Virus record (IMG/VR): IMGVR_UViG_3300042923_001459
Coordinates: 1-64,000 of that record
From: a virus
Direction: 5' to 3' (one strand)
DNA length: 64,000 nucleotides
Shown in pieces: positions 46,452-55,427 of the stretch. The position numbers and the translations under genes were made by a program. Each line of letters opens with the position of its first letter. Within the stretch, counting starts at the first letter, position 1. The notes below the pieces were generated by a model. It saw only the letters and a list, made by a program, of their open reading frames with translations. It was not told the DNA's origin and searched no databases.

Positions 46452-47378
46452 TTATTTTATGTTATTGAAAGAGAATAATCCATATCCAAATTCATTATCT
46501 CTACCACTTATTCCTTCATCTTTACTGTTAGCTGCAAGGAATGATAGAACATCATGCGGTTTCATCATTTTACCTGTTTTTTGTAGAGAATCAGCTTGAA
46601 TTAATGCAACAGCACCGGCAATATGAGGACAAGCCATAGAGGTTCCAGATAGACGAGCATATTTTCCATTAGGAAAAGTACTAACCACGTCAACCCCGGC
46701 AGCAGAAACGTCAACCTCTACACTAGTACTAGAAAAAGAACCCTTGTGTTCTATTGAGTCAACGGCTGCAACTGAAATAACTTCATCAAAACTTGCAGGA
46801 TAACCAACTGTATCTTGACCAGCACCTTCATTACCAGCAGCAGCTACCAATACAATTCCAGCATCATATGCTTTTTTAATTGCATTATACAATGACGGGA
46901 TAAAACCTGGAGCTCCGAGACTCATAGAGACAACATGAATTCCATTTTCAATACACCATTCAAGACCTTGAATAATCCATTCTAATGTACCTTGACCACT
47001 GTCACTAAGTACCTTTACAGCATATAACTCAACTTCAGGTGCAACTCCTACAATACCAAGATAGTTTATTGAAGCGCCAATTACTCCAGCACAGTGAGTA
47101 CCATGACCTTGACGATCCATGTAATCATTGATGTCTGAAGTGGTAAAATTAACTCCACCCTTGAATCTGTCTTTTAGATCTTGATGATTGTAATCAATGC
47201 CAGTATCAAGTACAGCAACTTTAATTCCAGCGCCCTTTGTTTTTTCCCATTCTTTTTGAGCGCCAATTAGACGTACACCATATTCAACATTATCAATTGC
47301 ATTAGTTGATGCAGTCTTTAAAAATCCTTCAGCTTCAATAATTTCTAAAACCTTAAAACCAGAAACTTTAAATTCCAT
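46452..47378 (-). CDS. Subtilisin-like (S8) serine protease, intracellular type
   Basis: A 308-aa protein with the full triad: D58 in VAVLDTGIDYNH, H92 in GHGTHCAGVIGA and the Ser in LSGTSMACPHIAGAVAL. There is no signal peptide and only a short leader, as in B. subtilis IspA (about 320 aa). The protein should act in the cytoplasm or be packaged. The leader includes GFLKTASTNAI. It lies between terminase and SpeD with its own terminator. Confidence 0.85.
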   Translation of the reverse strand: MEFKVSGFKVLEIIEAEGFLKTASTNAIDNVEYGVRLIGAQKEWEKTKGAGIKVAVLDTGIDYNHQDLKDRFKGGVNFTTSDINDYMDRQGHGTHCAGVIGASINYLGIVGVAPEVELYAVKVLSDSGQGTLEWIIQGLEWCIENGIHVVSMSLGAPGFIPSLYNAIKKAYDAGIVLVAAAGNEGAGQDTVGYPASFDEVISVAAVDSIEHKGSFSSTSVEVDVSAAGVDVVSTFPNGKYARLSGTSMACPHIAGAVALIQADSLQKTGKMMKPHDVLSFLAANSKDEGISGRDNEFGYGLFSFNNIK

Positions 47379-47465
47379 TTAAAGCACCTCCAGTGATTTA
47401 AAATACTTAATTCAATGATTAGAATTAAGTATAATAAATATATAAGATGATGTTTAAAAAATAAT

Positions 47466-47499
47466 AAAAGCTTACTCTATTTGAGAGAGTAAGCTTTTA
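47466..47499 (-). terminator. Strong terminator after terminase
   Basis: AAAAGCTTACTCT-attt-gAGAGAGTAAGCTTTT, about 13-bp stem followed by ATTATTTTTT on the minus strand. Confidence 0.85.
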
Positions 47500-47511
47500 T
47501 ACTTGAGGTTA

Positions 47512-49179
47512 TTAAACTCTATACATTCTTCCAGTTGTAGGTCTTGGCATTCTACTTTTTCCACCAAATTCAGCTGCAAAATTAGCTAACGCATCAGAAC
47601 AACAAGCATCATCATGTCCACCATTTGGAGCTTCAATTCTTTTATTAACTGTTTGACGAACTTCCATCTCTAAATCTTTCCATTCACCAATCATTTTATG
47701 ATAAAAACCACCTAAATCTCTATTGCCAGTTTTATTAATTACATCTTTAGAAGGATATTTGAACCTTCCAACTTCTATATCATGCTTTATTTTTGCGAAC
47801 ATAATATTTTTCATATTCATACCAGAACGAGTATAGGAATCAGAAGCATTAAATGTGATACCTTCTAATTGTCTTAACCCATCTTGATCTCTAAGAATAT
47901 CAACAATTGGTCTACCTACACCAGTAAAATCAGCAAAAATTGACTCTACTGGAAATTTAGGTCTTGGTCCGCCAAACAATTTTAAAATTTCTAATCTTTG
48001 AGTATTAAAGCTCTCACCATGCATCTCCATAGCAAATACCTTTTCTCTTAATCCATTTGGTTGAACTCTCAATACTGAAATATGAGTATAATCGGCACCT
48101 GATGCGGCAGAACCTGCAAAGTCAATACCTGCAACGTATTTTTCTCCATAGTTGCCACTTTCTTGCCATTCGTGTTCTCCAGAGATCAATGTATCCCATT
48201 CCGATGTACTTAGGAATTGGCCAGCTCCATCAACAAATTCAAGCATATATTGTGTCTTAAAATCCTCTACTGACATTTCTCCTTCAGTCCAAACTTCTGG
48301 ATTTTTAGGGAAATATTGTTGCTTTAAAGGCTTAGGCATCAAACGAAGAACGTAAGCAGAGTATGGTCTCATTTCTTCTGGATTTTTGTAATCTGGAAGA
48401 TAAGTAGCATCCAAAGCCCATAATTGAGGACACTCTGTCCAGTCTTTTCTGATTTGAACAAATCCTTTTGGATTTTTAATTGAATCATATGCAATACCAG
48501 GTTGAAATGATTCCCAGAAATGATTACGAAATTTAGGTGTACCAATTTTAATAATTTTAGCATTTGTTGCACCACCCATCGGAACAATACGCTCAGATAC
48601 GGTGTAATTGGAAATTTTTTGTGCTTCATCTAATACAATTATATCAAATGTCAAACCCTCAATATTTGATTGGTCGGAACCAGAAACTGCCATTACATAA
48701 GAGCCATTGCTAAGTTCAATTTTACCTTTTGTACATTTTACAAGTTTATTGTTGAGTTTTTCTTCATTCATTTGAAAGAAGATAGCTGTACGTCCAACAT
48801 TAAGTTCTGCTTGCTGAATACGAGGGGTAAAGATACCAATTCTCATGTTTGGATAATTATCTAATAGGTAACCGGTAAATGATGCAATTGATTCTGTTTT
48901 ACCAGCTTGTCGAGCCATGAGGGCTGCAACAGAACGAATTTTAGGATTACATACAGCTCTAATTAACTCTACTTGATTAGCATGTAATTTCTGTTTATTT
49001 GGTGGCAAATGAGCTCTAAGAACTCTATGACAATATTCAACTGGATCCATTTTTGTAAGCATTTTTTTAAATATATAGCCACCTAAATCTTCACCATGAA
49101 TTTTATTTTGTTTCATAGCATTAAGTTGACCTTGAATAGCATTTGTATCACTTTTAAGTTTCGATATGTCGAAGAACAA
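47512..49179 (-). CDS. Terminase large subunit
   Basis: A 555-aa protein with a TTG start. Walker A is ARQAGKTES (K94), Walker B is FDIIVLDEAQ, and the C-terminal RNase H-like nuclease domain starts at AGIDFAGSAASGADYT with later Asp residues (SIFADFTGVGRPIVD, GHDDACCSDALANF). It drives and cuts DNA during headful-type packaging. No small terminase subunit gene was recognised next to it. A long palindrome overlaps its upstream region. Confidence 0.9.
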   Translation of the reverse strand: MFFDISKLKSDTNAIQGQLNAMKQNKIHGEDLGGYIFKKMLTKMDPVEYCHRVLRAHLPPNKQKLHANQVELIRAVCNPKIRSVAALMARQAGKTESIASFTGYLLDNYPNMRIGIFTPRIQQAELNVGRTAIFFQMNEEKLNNKLVKCTKGKIELSNGSYVMAVSGSDQSNIEGLTFDIIVLDEAQKISNYTVSERIVPMGGATNAKIIKIGTPKFRNHFWESFQPGIAYDSIKNPKGFVQIRKDWTECPQLWALDATYLPDYKNPEEMRPYSAYVLRLMPKPLKQQYFPKNPEVWTEGEMSVEDFKTQYMLEFVDGAGQFLSTSEWDTLISGEHEWQESGNYGEKYVAGIDFAGSAASGADYTHISVLRVQPNGLREKVFAMEMHGESFNTQRLEILKLFGGPRPKFPVESIFADFTGVGRPIVDILRDQDGLRQLEGITFNASDSYTRSGMNMKNIMFAKIKHDIEVGRFKYPSKDVINKTGNRDLGGFYHKMIGEWKDLEMEVRQTVNKRIEAPNGGHDDACCSDALANFAAEFGGKSRMPRPTTGRMYRV

Positions 49180-49191
49180 AACAATACACTC

Positions 49192-49227
49192 CCTTGTGAA
49201 TATTTATTAATAAATATAAACACAAGG
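49192..49227. promoter_or_regulatory. Near-perfect palindrome upstream of terminase
   Basis: CCTTGTG...CACAAGG arms enclose an AT palindrome (TATTTATTAATAAATA). It lies between the thymidylate kinase end and the terminase start. Operator or promoter control element are both possible. Confidence 0.5.
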
Positions 49228-49247
49228 TACTTTATAATAACAAGAAA

Positions 49248-49273
49248 AAAGAGAACTCAAACGAGTTCTCTTT
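49248..49273 (-). terminator. Rho-independent terminator
   Basis: Minus strand AAAGAGAACTCGTTTGAGTTCTCTTTTTTC, overlapping the thymidylate kinase stop. Confidence 0.8.
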
Positions 49274-49991
49274 CAGTAATTATTTTATCAATTTCTCTTT
49301 TAATCATAGCAAATACTTCGTCAACTGATTTTTGTTTGCCATTTTTCATTTGATCAATAACGATCCAGTTATCTCTAGTTTTTGCAAAGTCGAGATAAGT
49401 TTCTGATACATTAATTAGAAGTTGATTGTTATTTTCATGAATATCTTCTTTACCTTCTTGATACTCTCGTTTACCACGAGATTCAATTCGCTCGATAGAA
49501 ATTGAAGGGTCAACATAAAGATAAAAATTGTAATCAGGCTTCACAACTTTAAGTTCATTGAACTCCATGTCTTCAATCCATCCAATGAATTCTTGTCTCT
49601 CTTCTTTTGATATTTTTTTACCAGCTGTAAAAAGATTAGAGTAAGTATATCTATCAGCCAATACAATATGACCATTTTCAATACTATTTTTTATTTCATC
49701 TCTTAATCTTGCTCTATCTGCAGCATAAGCAATACATATGAGTTCATCAGGGACGCTGTCAATACCACCATATTCGCCCTTGAGGTATGATGCAATTACT
49801 TTTCCAATTGGACGTTCATATTCAGGAAAAGAAACAATGTGCACTGTATGACCAAGATTTTCAAGATACTTAGCTGTACTTTTAACATGTGTACCTTTAC
49901 CCGCTCCATCAATTCCCTCGAATGTAAGAAGTAAGCCTTGTTCTAGACGTTTTTTGTTTTTAAAGAGATTGTAAATTTGTAGCTTACTCAT
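49257..49991 (-). CDS. tmk: Thymidylate kinase
   Basis: About 244 aa from MSKLQIYNLFKNKK (ATG at 49991 after AAGGGATGG). P-loop LLTFEGIDGAGKGTHVKSTA, the DR motif in HIVLADRYTYSNLF and a LID-like VDPSISIERIESRGKREYQ. It converts dTMP to dTDP with ATP for phage DNA synthesis. The N-terminal 20-residue extension before the P-loop strand is unusual. It forms an operon with the 50005 gene. Confidence 0.85.
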   Translation of the reverse strand: MSKLQIYNLFKNKKRLEQGLLLTFEGIDGAGKGTHVKSTAKYLENLGHTVHIVSFPEYERPIGKVIASYLKGEYGGIDSVPDELICIAYAADRARLRDEIKNSIENGHIVLADRYTYSNLFTAGKKISKEERQEFIGWIEDMEFNELKVVKPDYNFYLYVDPSISIERIESRGKREYQEGKEDIHENNNQLLINVSETYLDFAKTRDNWIVIDQMKNGKQKSVDEVFAMIKREIDKIITERELV

Positions 49992-50004
49992 TGCTGCCAT
50001 CCCT

Positions 50005-50298
50005 TCAAACGTTTAATTTTTGTTTGTATTTATTTTTAAGAACAGTATTAAGAGTATCGAAATAGAAACAAGGTTCACCTTTATCGTTTAAACCTCTACC
50101 CATATAGACAAATTCTTCAACAGTGTTATCTTCAAATTCAATTTTAAATCCTTCTTTGTATAAATAGTCTTCTAATTGATGGAAAACATAAGTATCTACC
50201 GTTTCTGTATCTACTAACACATCACCATTTGGCATAGTGATTTTAGCAATTGAACCAATGCTATCTTGTTCGTTAACAATGAATTCTAAGAACTCCAT
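50005..50298 (-). CDS. Hypothetical protein
   Basis: A 97-aa acidic protein from MEFLEFIVNEQDSIGSIAKI (ATG at 50298 after AGAGGAATG). Beta-rich N-terminus; no family recognised. Located directly upstream of tmk. Confidence 0.6.
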   Translation of the reverse strand: MEFLEFIVNEQDSIGSIAKITMPNGDVLVDTETVDTYVFHQLEDYLYKEGFKIEFEDNTVEEFVYMGRGLNDKGEPCFYFDTLNTVLKNKYKQKLNV

Positions 50299-50374
50299 AA
50301 ACATTCCTCTTTTCTTATTCTTATTTAATTATTATATGAATTATGTATACTCATTTTAAAGGATAATTAAATAA

Positions 50375-50403
50375 AAAAGACACCTTATTCATCGGTGCCT
50401 TTC
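50375..50403 (-). terminator. Rho-independent terminator
   Basis: Minus strand AAGGCACCGATGAATAAGGTGTCTTTTTT over the stop of the 50385 gene. Confidence 0.65.
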
Positions 50404-51086
50404 AATTTGTTTATTTTGTTAATAAAAGCATTGTTGAAACCAGTCACTTCACGTATCTTGGCTTTACTTAAATCTATTTCACCAATACAACTTTTTTGAG
50501 CACATTTAATTGTTCCCGTGAAATCCTTATTGATAAGTTCTTTTGTAGCTTTTCTACAGGTTGGGCATCTTACTGATATGAGTTTCACAATTGCGTTCCT
50601 AGAGAACTTGCCAGCAGTTTCATCTTTATTCTCTTTATTTTCTTCATGATAGAGAAAAGTATTAGTTAAAGACCTTGCTGTTCTCTTTAAAGTGGTATCA
50701 AACAAAGTTTTCAATCTACCTGTATTTTTTACTGGATTTTTTACAACCTCAACTTGATCGTGTTCGTCAACCCACAATAAACCATATCCTTGTGGTAGTT
50801 CTTCTGGTTGAATTAAGTTAGTTGGACACATGATGTATGCATAGTGAGCATGATGAAAATAGGATGTTTTATCTCCAAATAGTTTAGTGTCTCTCTTATA
50901 ATCACCTTTTGAAGCTTTTACCTCAATAACCCTAACTTCTCTTCTTTTCAGATTCAAACCAACTGCATCCGCTATACTCCAAGCGTTATTGAATTCGACC
51001 TCGTTAGCTACTAAATCAGTCACTTTACTTTTTAGCCAATGCAATGCTACATATTTAAGGTGCTTGTGTGTTTCTCCCTCAGCCAT
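50385..51086 (-). CDS. PD-(D/E)XK nuclease, MmcB-like, with zinc ribbon
   Basis: A 233-aa protein. SIADAVGLNLKRREVRVIEV followed by KASKGDYKRD gives the D...E-x-K active site of MmcB-like DNA-repair nucleases. FHHAHYAYIMCP fits the fold. The C-terminus has VRCPTCRKATKE and IKCAQKSCIGE, a CxxC/Cx4C zinc ribbon. Probably a DNA repair or recombination nuclease in phage replication. Confidence 0.72.
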   Translation of the reverse strand: MAEGETHKHLKYVALHWLKSKVTDLVANEVEFNNAWSIADAVGLNLKRREVRVIEVKASKGDYKRDTKLFGDKTSYFHHAHYAYIMCPTNLIQPEELPQGYGLLWVDEHDQVEVVKNPVKNTGRLKTLFDTTLKRTARSLTNTFLYHEENKENKDETAGKFSRNAIVKLISVRCPTCRKATKELINKDFTGTIKCAQKSCIGEIDLSKAKIREVTGFNNAFINKINKLKGTDE

Positions 51087-51147
51087 GAAATCGCCTCCTT
51101 ATATATTCTATTCAAAATTTGCAAACTTTATTACAAAATAAATAAAA

Positions 51148-51165
51148 AAGGAGCCGAAGCTCCTT
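51148..51165 (-). terminator. Short terminator
   Basis: AAGGAGC-TTCG-type GCTCCTT hairpin (AAGGAGCTTCGGCTCCTTTTTT on the minus strand split by the loop), with T-run. Confidence 0.7.
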
Positions 51166-51538
51166 ATTCAAAACCATCTTTTAATTTAGCAATTCTTGCT
51201 ATTTCTACAAAAAGCTTTTTAAATTCATCAAAATCATAGAAAGTATATCTAGCACTGTGTGTTGAAGAATCATGATTGAAATGCGAAGTTTTAAAATTGG
51301 ATTTATCTAAATACGATATTAAAGTTCTGTGATCATGTGCATGTTTCATTAAGTAAATAGAAAAGACCAATTTATCTTCATAACAAAACAATTCAAACTC
51401 AAATATTTTATTTACATTAATTCGTAGATAGGTTAGTGTTTCATCACTGTGAAGTGTCTTCATCGTTACTGGAGCTCCACCAGTTAATTCTGCCATTACA
51501 AGAAATGCGCTTAGAAAATCCTCAAATTCATCCAACAT
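51164..51538 (-). CDS. Hypothetical protein
   Basis: A 124-aa protein from MLDEFEDFLSAFLVMAELTG (ATG at 51538, after the stop of the 51546 gene). Contains HAHDHRTLISYLDKSNFKTS and ends YDFDEFKKLFVEIARIAKLK. No family recognised. Confidence 0.6.
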   Translation of the reverse strand: MLDEFEDFLSAFLVMAELTGGAPVTMKTLHSDETLTYLRINVNKIFEFELFCYEDKLVFSIYLMKHAHDHRTLISYLDKSNFKTSHFNHDSSTHSARYTFYDFDEFKKLFVEIARIAKLKDGFE

Positions 51539-51545
51539 TACAATA

Positions 51546-52280
51546 CTACTCTTTATATGCACCAACGAGTTTTTCAATTGCTTTTTTCCTCGCTTTCATA
51601 GATTCCAAATTATCTCTAAGCGTATCAAGCTTTCTTTGAGCCAAATTTACTTTATCTGGTTCAATTTCGTTATCAACGATAATTTTTTGAATTTCAATTT
51701 CAACTTCTAACTTTGGAATACTTTTGGTTACGTCTTCTAATAAACCTTTTAAAATATAAATCTTTAATTCGTCCATGTTACTCACTTTTTCTTCGCCACC
51801 TTTTGGTAAATTACTTATTCTTTCAATAGTGCTGTTTTCAGAGTTGCGTTGAAACACATAGTGAGGTATTTTTTTAGCCTCATCTTTTTTTGGTTCAACT
51901 TTTTTCTTTTTTAACTCTTTTACAGGAACAACAATATCTTTTGTTTCTTCTTCTAAATCTAATTTTAGATTTATTTTTTCAATATCTAGACTTTGTTCTT
52001 TAGCTATCACTCTTTCTAACCATTCATCATTGATTGGAGGAAGATCAAGCTCTGCAATAGGGGCATAAACTGTGTCTAGTGTTTTCAATTCTTCTTCGAC
52101 GTTAAGTTCAACTTCCTTTTCAACAAATACTTCATCAACTGCAGATTCTTTTTCTGGCTGACTTTCTTCAATCGGAGCTTGTTGTATTGGCTGTGAGTCA
52201 TTTATTAACTCAGATTCGCTCTGTTTCCTTGAAGAATTATTATTTAAACGTGGATTATAAGAATTTTTACCCTTGGCCAT
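51546..52280 (-). CDS. Coiled-coil hypothetical protein
   Basis: A 244-aa highly charged protein with a low-complexity N-terminal half (Glu/Lys/Pro) and a C-terminal coiled coil (LEDVTKSIPKLEVEIEIQK, LAQRKLDTLRDNLESMKARK). It overlaps the exonuclease gene end, so it is coupled with it. Role unknown. Confidence 0.6.
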   Translation of the reverse strand: MAKGKNSYNPRLNNNSSRKQSESELINDSQPIQQAPIEESQPEKESAVDEVFVEKEVELNVEEELKTLDTVYAPIAELDLPPINDEWLERVIAKEQSLDIEKINLKLDLEEETKDIVVPVKELKKKKVEPKKDEAKKIPHYVFQRNSENSTIERISNLPKGGEEKVSNMDELKIYILKGLLEDVTKSIPKLEVEIEIQKIIVDNEIEPDKVNLAQRKLDTLRDNLESMKARKKAIEKLVGAYKE

Positions 52281-53145
52281 TATAAAAACCGTCCTTCATT
52301 AGCTTTTTAATAAAGCTATAAAACTCGAGGTCAGTAAATATTTCTCTTGCAGCCTTCCAATTGAGTTGAATTTCACAGTCATCGAAGGTATAAGGAACCG
52401 GAACATCCCGTCGAATAGTTACAAGTTCTAATGTTTTGCTTGCATTTGGTGCCCAAGCTCTAACATTTTCACCAATTTTACCTTTAATAGCTCCAGCATT
52501 TTCAACAACACCATCAAGAGAACCATATTCTTTAAGAAGTTTGATTCCTGTTTTTTGGCCGCATTTTTCAATACCCTTAACATTATCTCCACCATCACCC
52601 ATTAAAGCTTTAAGTTCTGCAAATTGTTCAACTTTAATATCATACTCAGTTTCAAATGCTTCACGAGTATAAAATTTCATATTAGAAGTACCTGTTAATG
52701 GAAACATTACTGTTGTGTTATCATCAATCAATTGAAAACTATCTTTATCACCAGTAAAAATATAAGTCTTATCAGCTTCAGTGATATTAGCATAAGTACC
52801 AAGAACATCATCTGCTTCATAGCCAGGAATGCCAACATGTTTAATGCCAATTAAAGTTAAGATAGATTTAATGTCTTCAAATTGACTATATAATCCTTCT
52901 GATTTAGAAGAATCACGATTAGCTTTATATGTTTCATCAATACCTGTTCTAAAGTTAGCTTTTCCTACATCCCATCCAATAACAACGTGAGTAGCTCTTA
53001 CCATTTTCATAGCACTATCAAGCATTGTGAAAAACCTGTAAGTTCCTCCAGTTTCTCTACCGCCAGAAGTTGTCATTACTGGTGGTACAAAAGCTCCCCT
53101 ACAAGCAATTGAGTTACCGTCTACGATTAAAAGTACTTTTTCCAT
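52267..53145 (-). CDS. 5'-3' exonuclease / flap endonuclease (FEN family)
   Basis: A 292-aa protein with the family acidic residues: LLIVDGNSIACRG at the N-terminus, GYEADDVLGTYA, FTGDKDSFQLI, and the helix-hairpin-helix region MGDGGDNVKGIEKCGQKTG. Like the T5/T7 exonucleases or the Pol I N-terminal domain, it removes RNA primers and flaps during replication. Length is typical. Confidence 0.87.
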   Translation of the reverse strand: MEKVLLIVDGNSIACRGAFVPPVMTTSGGRETGGTYRFFTMLDSAMKMVRATHVVIGWDVGKANFRTGIDETYKANRDSSKSEGLYSQFEDIKSILTLIGIKHVGIPGYEADDVLGTYANITEADKTYIFTGDKDSFQLIDDNTTVMFPLTGTSNMKFYTREAFETEYDIKVEQFAELKALMGDGGDNVKGIEKCGQKTGIKLLKEYGSLDGVVENAGAIKGKIGENVRAWAPNASKTLELVTIRRDVPVPYTFDDCEIQLNWKAAREIFTDLEFYSFIKKLMKDGFYNGQG

Positions 53146-53160
53146 TTTTGTATCCTCCAG

Positions 53161-53355
53161 TTAGCTACTTACGATTTCTATATTTTCTTTCATCCAAGCA
53201 AATACTTTTTCTCTAAATTCCGTATCATTGGGTCCCCATTGAATTGCGAGATTCATAATATCTAACGGAATAGAATCAATAATGTCGTCAATTTGATTTT
53301 GACTTGGTTTTTCTCCAATAATATCGACAAAACAATCATTAATTGTATTTTTCAT
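53161..53355 (-). CDS. Small hypothetical protein
   Basis: A 64-aa protein from MKNTINDCFVDIIGEKPSQN (ATG at 53355 after AAAGGAG, overlapping the NAD kinase TGA). Acidic and helical. No family recognised. It is coupled between NAD kinase and the exonuclease. Confidence 0.6.
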   Translation of the reverse strand: MKNTINDCFVDIIGEKPSQNQIDDIIDSIPLDIMNLAIQWGPNDTEFREKVFAWMKENIEIVSS

Positions 53356-54137
53356 ACAAATGACTCCTTTACGCGATTCCAAAAAGTATGTCTTTTGCAT
53401 CTAGCAAATCTAATCTTCTTATTTGAAACTCTTAATTTCAATTTTGAAAAATTATCAGCTATCACAGTATGGTCTGCACCAAGAACCAACTCATCGCTAT
53501 CTCCTTCAATGTGAATTTCTAGAGTGTGATGCTTTGGTAAAATGATAGAAGAACCAATAGTTCTAAACACGTTGTTGTTTACTGACGCCATCTCTGATAA
53601 TTGTATAGCTTCCAATGAAGGATGAACAATTGATCCATTTAGAGCTTTATTGTAAGCAGTACTTCCAGATGGAGTTGATATACATAAACCATCACCTCTG
53701 AAATTTTCGAAATGATCACCATTGATGTATACACTGCATATTAAAGATTTTTTAGGACTTTTCAAATAAATTTCATTTACAGCCAAGTACTCAAGTTCTT
53801 CTTCACCATCATTAAATGTCAACTCAACAAGTGGATATTCAACAATGGTTGGTTCATCATTGATTAAATGGTTAAGTAGTTCTTCAAAATCAGCTTGTTT
53901 CCAATCAGTATAGAAACCCAAGTGACCAGTATGTAAACCAACAAAAGCTACTTTGTCAAGAGAATCACTATATTTGTGGAATGCATGTAGCATAGTTCCA
54001 TCCCCGCCAATACTCAACACAATATCAGGTGTACCATAAGTTTGCCACCCAGCATATTTTAATCTATCTCTTATGGCATTTGCTAATCCGTCAGAAAGAA
54101 TGTCACCACGACTAACAATATCGAATTTTTTAATCAT
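53352..54137 (-). CDS. NAD kinase
   Basis: A 261-aa protein with the GGDGT motif (LSIGGDGTMLHAF, about residue 44) and the second conserved block STPSGSTAYNKALNGSIVHP. Length matches Bacillus-type NAD kinases. It phosphorylates NAD to NADP, which feeds NADPH-dependent ribonucleotide and thymidylate synthesis. It is seldom seen on phages and is probably of host origin (inference). Confidence 0.87.
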   Translation of the reverse strand: MIKKFDIVSRGDILSDGLANAIRDRLKYAGWQTYGTPDIVLSIGGDGTMLHAFHKYSDSLDKVAFVGLHTGHLGFYTDWKQADFEELLNHLINDEPTIVEYPLVELTFNDGEEELEYLAVNEIYLKSPKKSLICSVYINGDHFENFRGDGLCISTPSGSTAYNKALNGSIVHPSLEAIQLSEMASVNNNVFRTIGSSIILPKHHTLEIHIEGDSDELVLGADHTVIADNFSKLKLRVSNKKIRFARCKRHTFWNRVKESFV

Positions 54138-54209
54138 TTATCTTTACCTTCCCATCTTTTTTTAATTATTATATGATAAAAAGGGACTGAGTTTTACTCA
54201 ATAAAAAAA

Positions 54210-54231
54210 TAGTAGGTTTTATCCTACTACT
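54210..54231 (-). terminator. Rho-independent terminator
   Basis: Minus strand AGTAGGATAAAACCTACT followed by ATTTTTTTATTG, after the 54231 gene. Confidence 0.75.
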
Positions 54232-54920
54232 TAATTGGTGTAATCATAAGTTTCAAAATCAAGTAAGACACCTTTTTTATTTGAAATTGATTTTTTACAA
54301 GTATCTATTAGTCTTTCTAATGCAGCTTTCATTAATGGTTCTCTACCATATGTACCAAGTTTTGTTTCAATAGCACATAGTACAGTTTCGTGTATGCCGG
54401 ATTCCATATAGTTACCGCTTGAATCGAGTATACCTGAATTATTATTGTGTTTGTAACCCATTTTAATTGGGCTTTCACCGAGATTTGGATCATATATAAC
54501 TACTGGAGAAGGGTTGCTTTTTCCTGCATTCCATCCCTCTTGAGATTTAGTAAATAACATAACAAACGTCCATTCATTTGACCACTTACTCAAAATATCT
54601 TCCAATTCATCTAGAAGAGATTTAGTTTTATCGAAATCAACGTAGACGTCATTGTTGGCGGTGTACATAAAGGTTGGATACTTACTACCCATTAACCTCA
54701 AATTATCAAGACCTTTAGCATTACCGCCACCAATGATGTGTTCTAAATTATACCAAATGGTATCCATTAGATTATAGAGAAGTGGTGGTGAAATCGTAAT
54801 TTTTTCCCATAGCTGATTGTCAATTTCATCAGCAATTCTAGCCATGTTAGCGCGAATATCACGATCTTGAATTCCTTCATCTCTTAGCATTTTTAAAATC
54901 TTACTCGTAAAATCTTCCAT
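54231..54920 (-). CDS. Hypothetical protein
   Basis: A 229-aa soluble protein starting MEDFTSKILKMLRDEGIQD. Contains SKWSNEWTFVMLFTKSQEGW and a Gly/Asn-rich loop. No family recognised. It precedes NAD kinase with a terminator between them. Confidence 0.62.
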   Translation of the reverse strand: MEDFTSKILKMLRDEGIQDRDIRANMARIADEIDNQLWEKITISPPLLYNLMDTIWYNLEHIIGGGNAKGLDNLRLMGSKYPTFMYTANNDVYVDFDKTKSLLDELEDILSKWSNEWTFVMLFTKSQEGWNAGKSNPSPVVIYDPNLGESPIKMGYKHNNNSGILDSSGNYMESGIHETVLCAIETKLGTYGREPLMKAALERLIDTCKKSISNKKGVLLDFETYDYTN

Positions 54921-54963
54921 ACTAAGGACACAAAAATCGTATCCTCACACCTTCCTTTCTCTT

Positions 54964-55281
54964 TTAGAGTAGGGGATTCTTGCTGTCTTTCTTGATACCA
55001 AATACTTCATTCACTACTTCAGAAGCAGCAGATAGAGCAGCACCAGCAATAATTGTAAAGAATACTTCGCTTGCATAGAAAGTTTCAGGTAGATCACCAT
55101 TGATAGATTCAACTATTTTCTCCAAAGAATCAATCTTCTTCTCAATTTCAATTAAGCGAGCCTTGATTTCTTTTTCCTCGTCAGTCAATTCTATTTGCAC
55201 ATCTGGTTGTTGTTTCGACTTTGAAGCTCCTGGAAGGAGAACCAATTTCGATTTTAAGTCCTTGTCATCTTTATTGCTCAT
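54964..55281 (-). CDS. Hypothetical membrane-associated protein
   Basis: A 105-aa protein with a coiled coil (EEKEIKARLIEIEKKIDSLE) followed by a hydrophobic segment (SEVFFTIIAGAALSAASEVV) near the C-terminus. The layout resembles small phage membrane or tail accessory proteins; function unknown. Confidence 0.58.
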   Translation of the reverse strand: MSNKDDKDLKSKLVLLPGASKSKQQPDVQIELTDEEKEIKARLIEIEKKIDSLEKIVESINGDLPETFYASEVFFTIIAGAALSAASEVVNEVFGIKKDSKNPLL

Positions 55282-55427
55282 ATAATGACCCCCTCGAGAG
55301 AAGCTAGTAAAGCCCTCTCAAGGAATAAATATCGTTATATTTGATAATTATTACTTAGCACCCTGTGAACGGTTTTAATGCTTTTTTAAACTTTTTTCTT
55401 CATAAGAAGAACTCAATAAACCCAATA

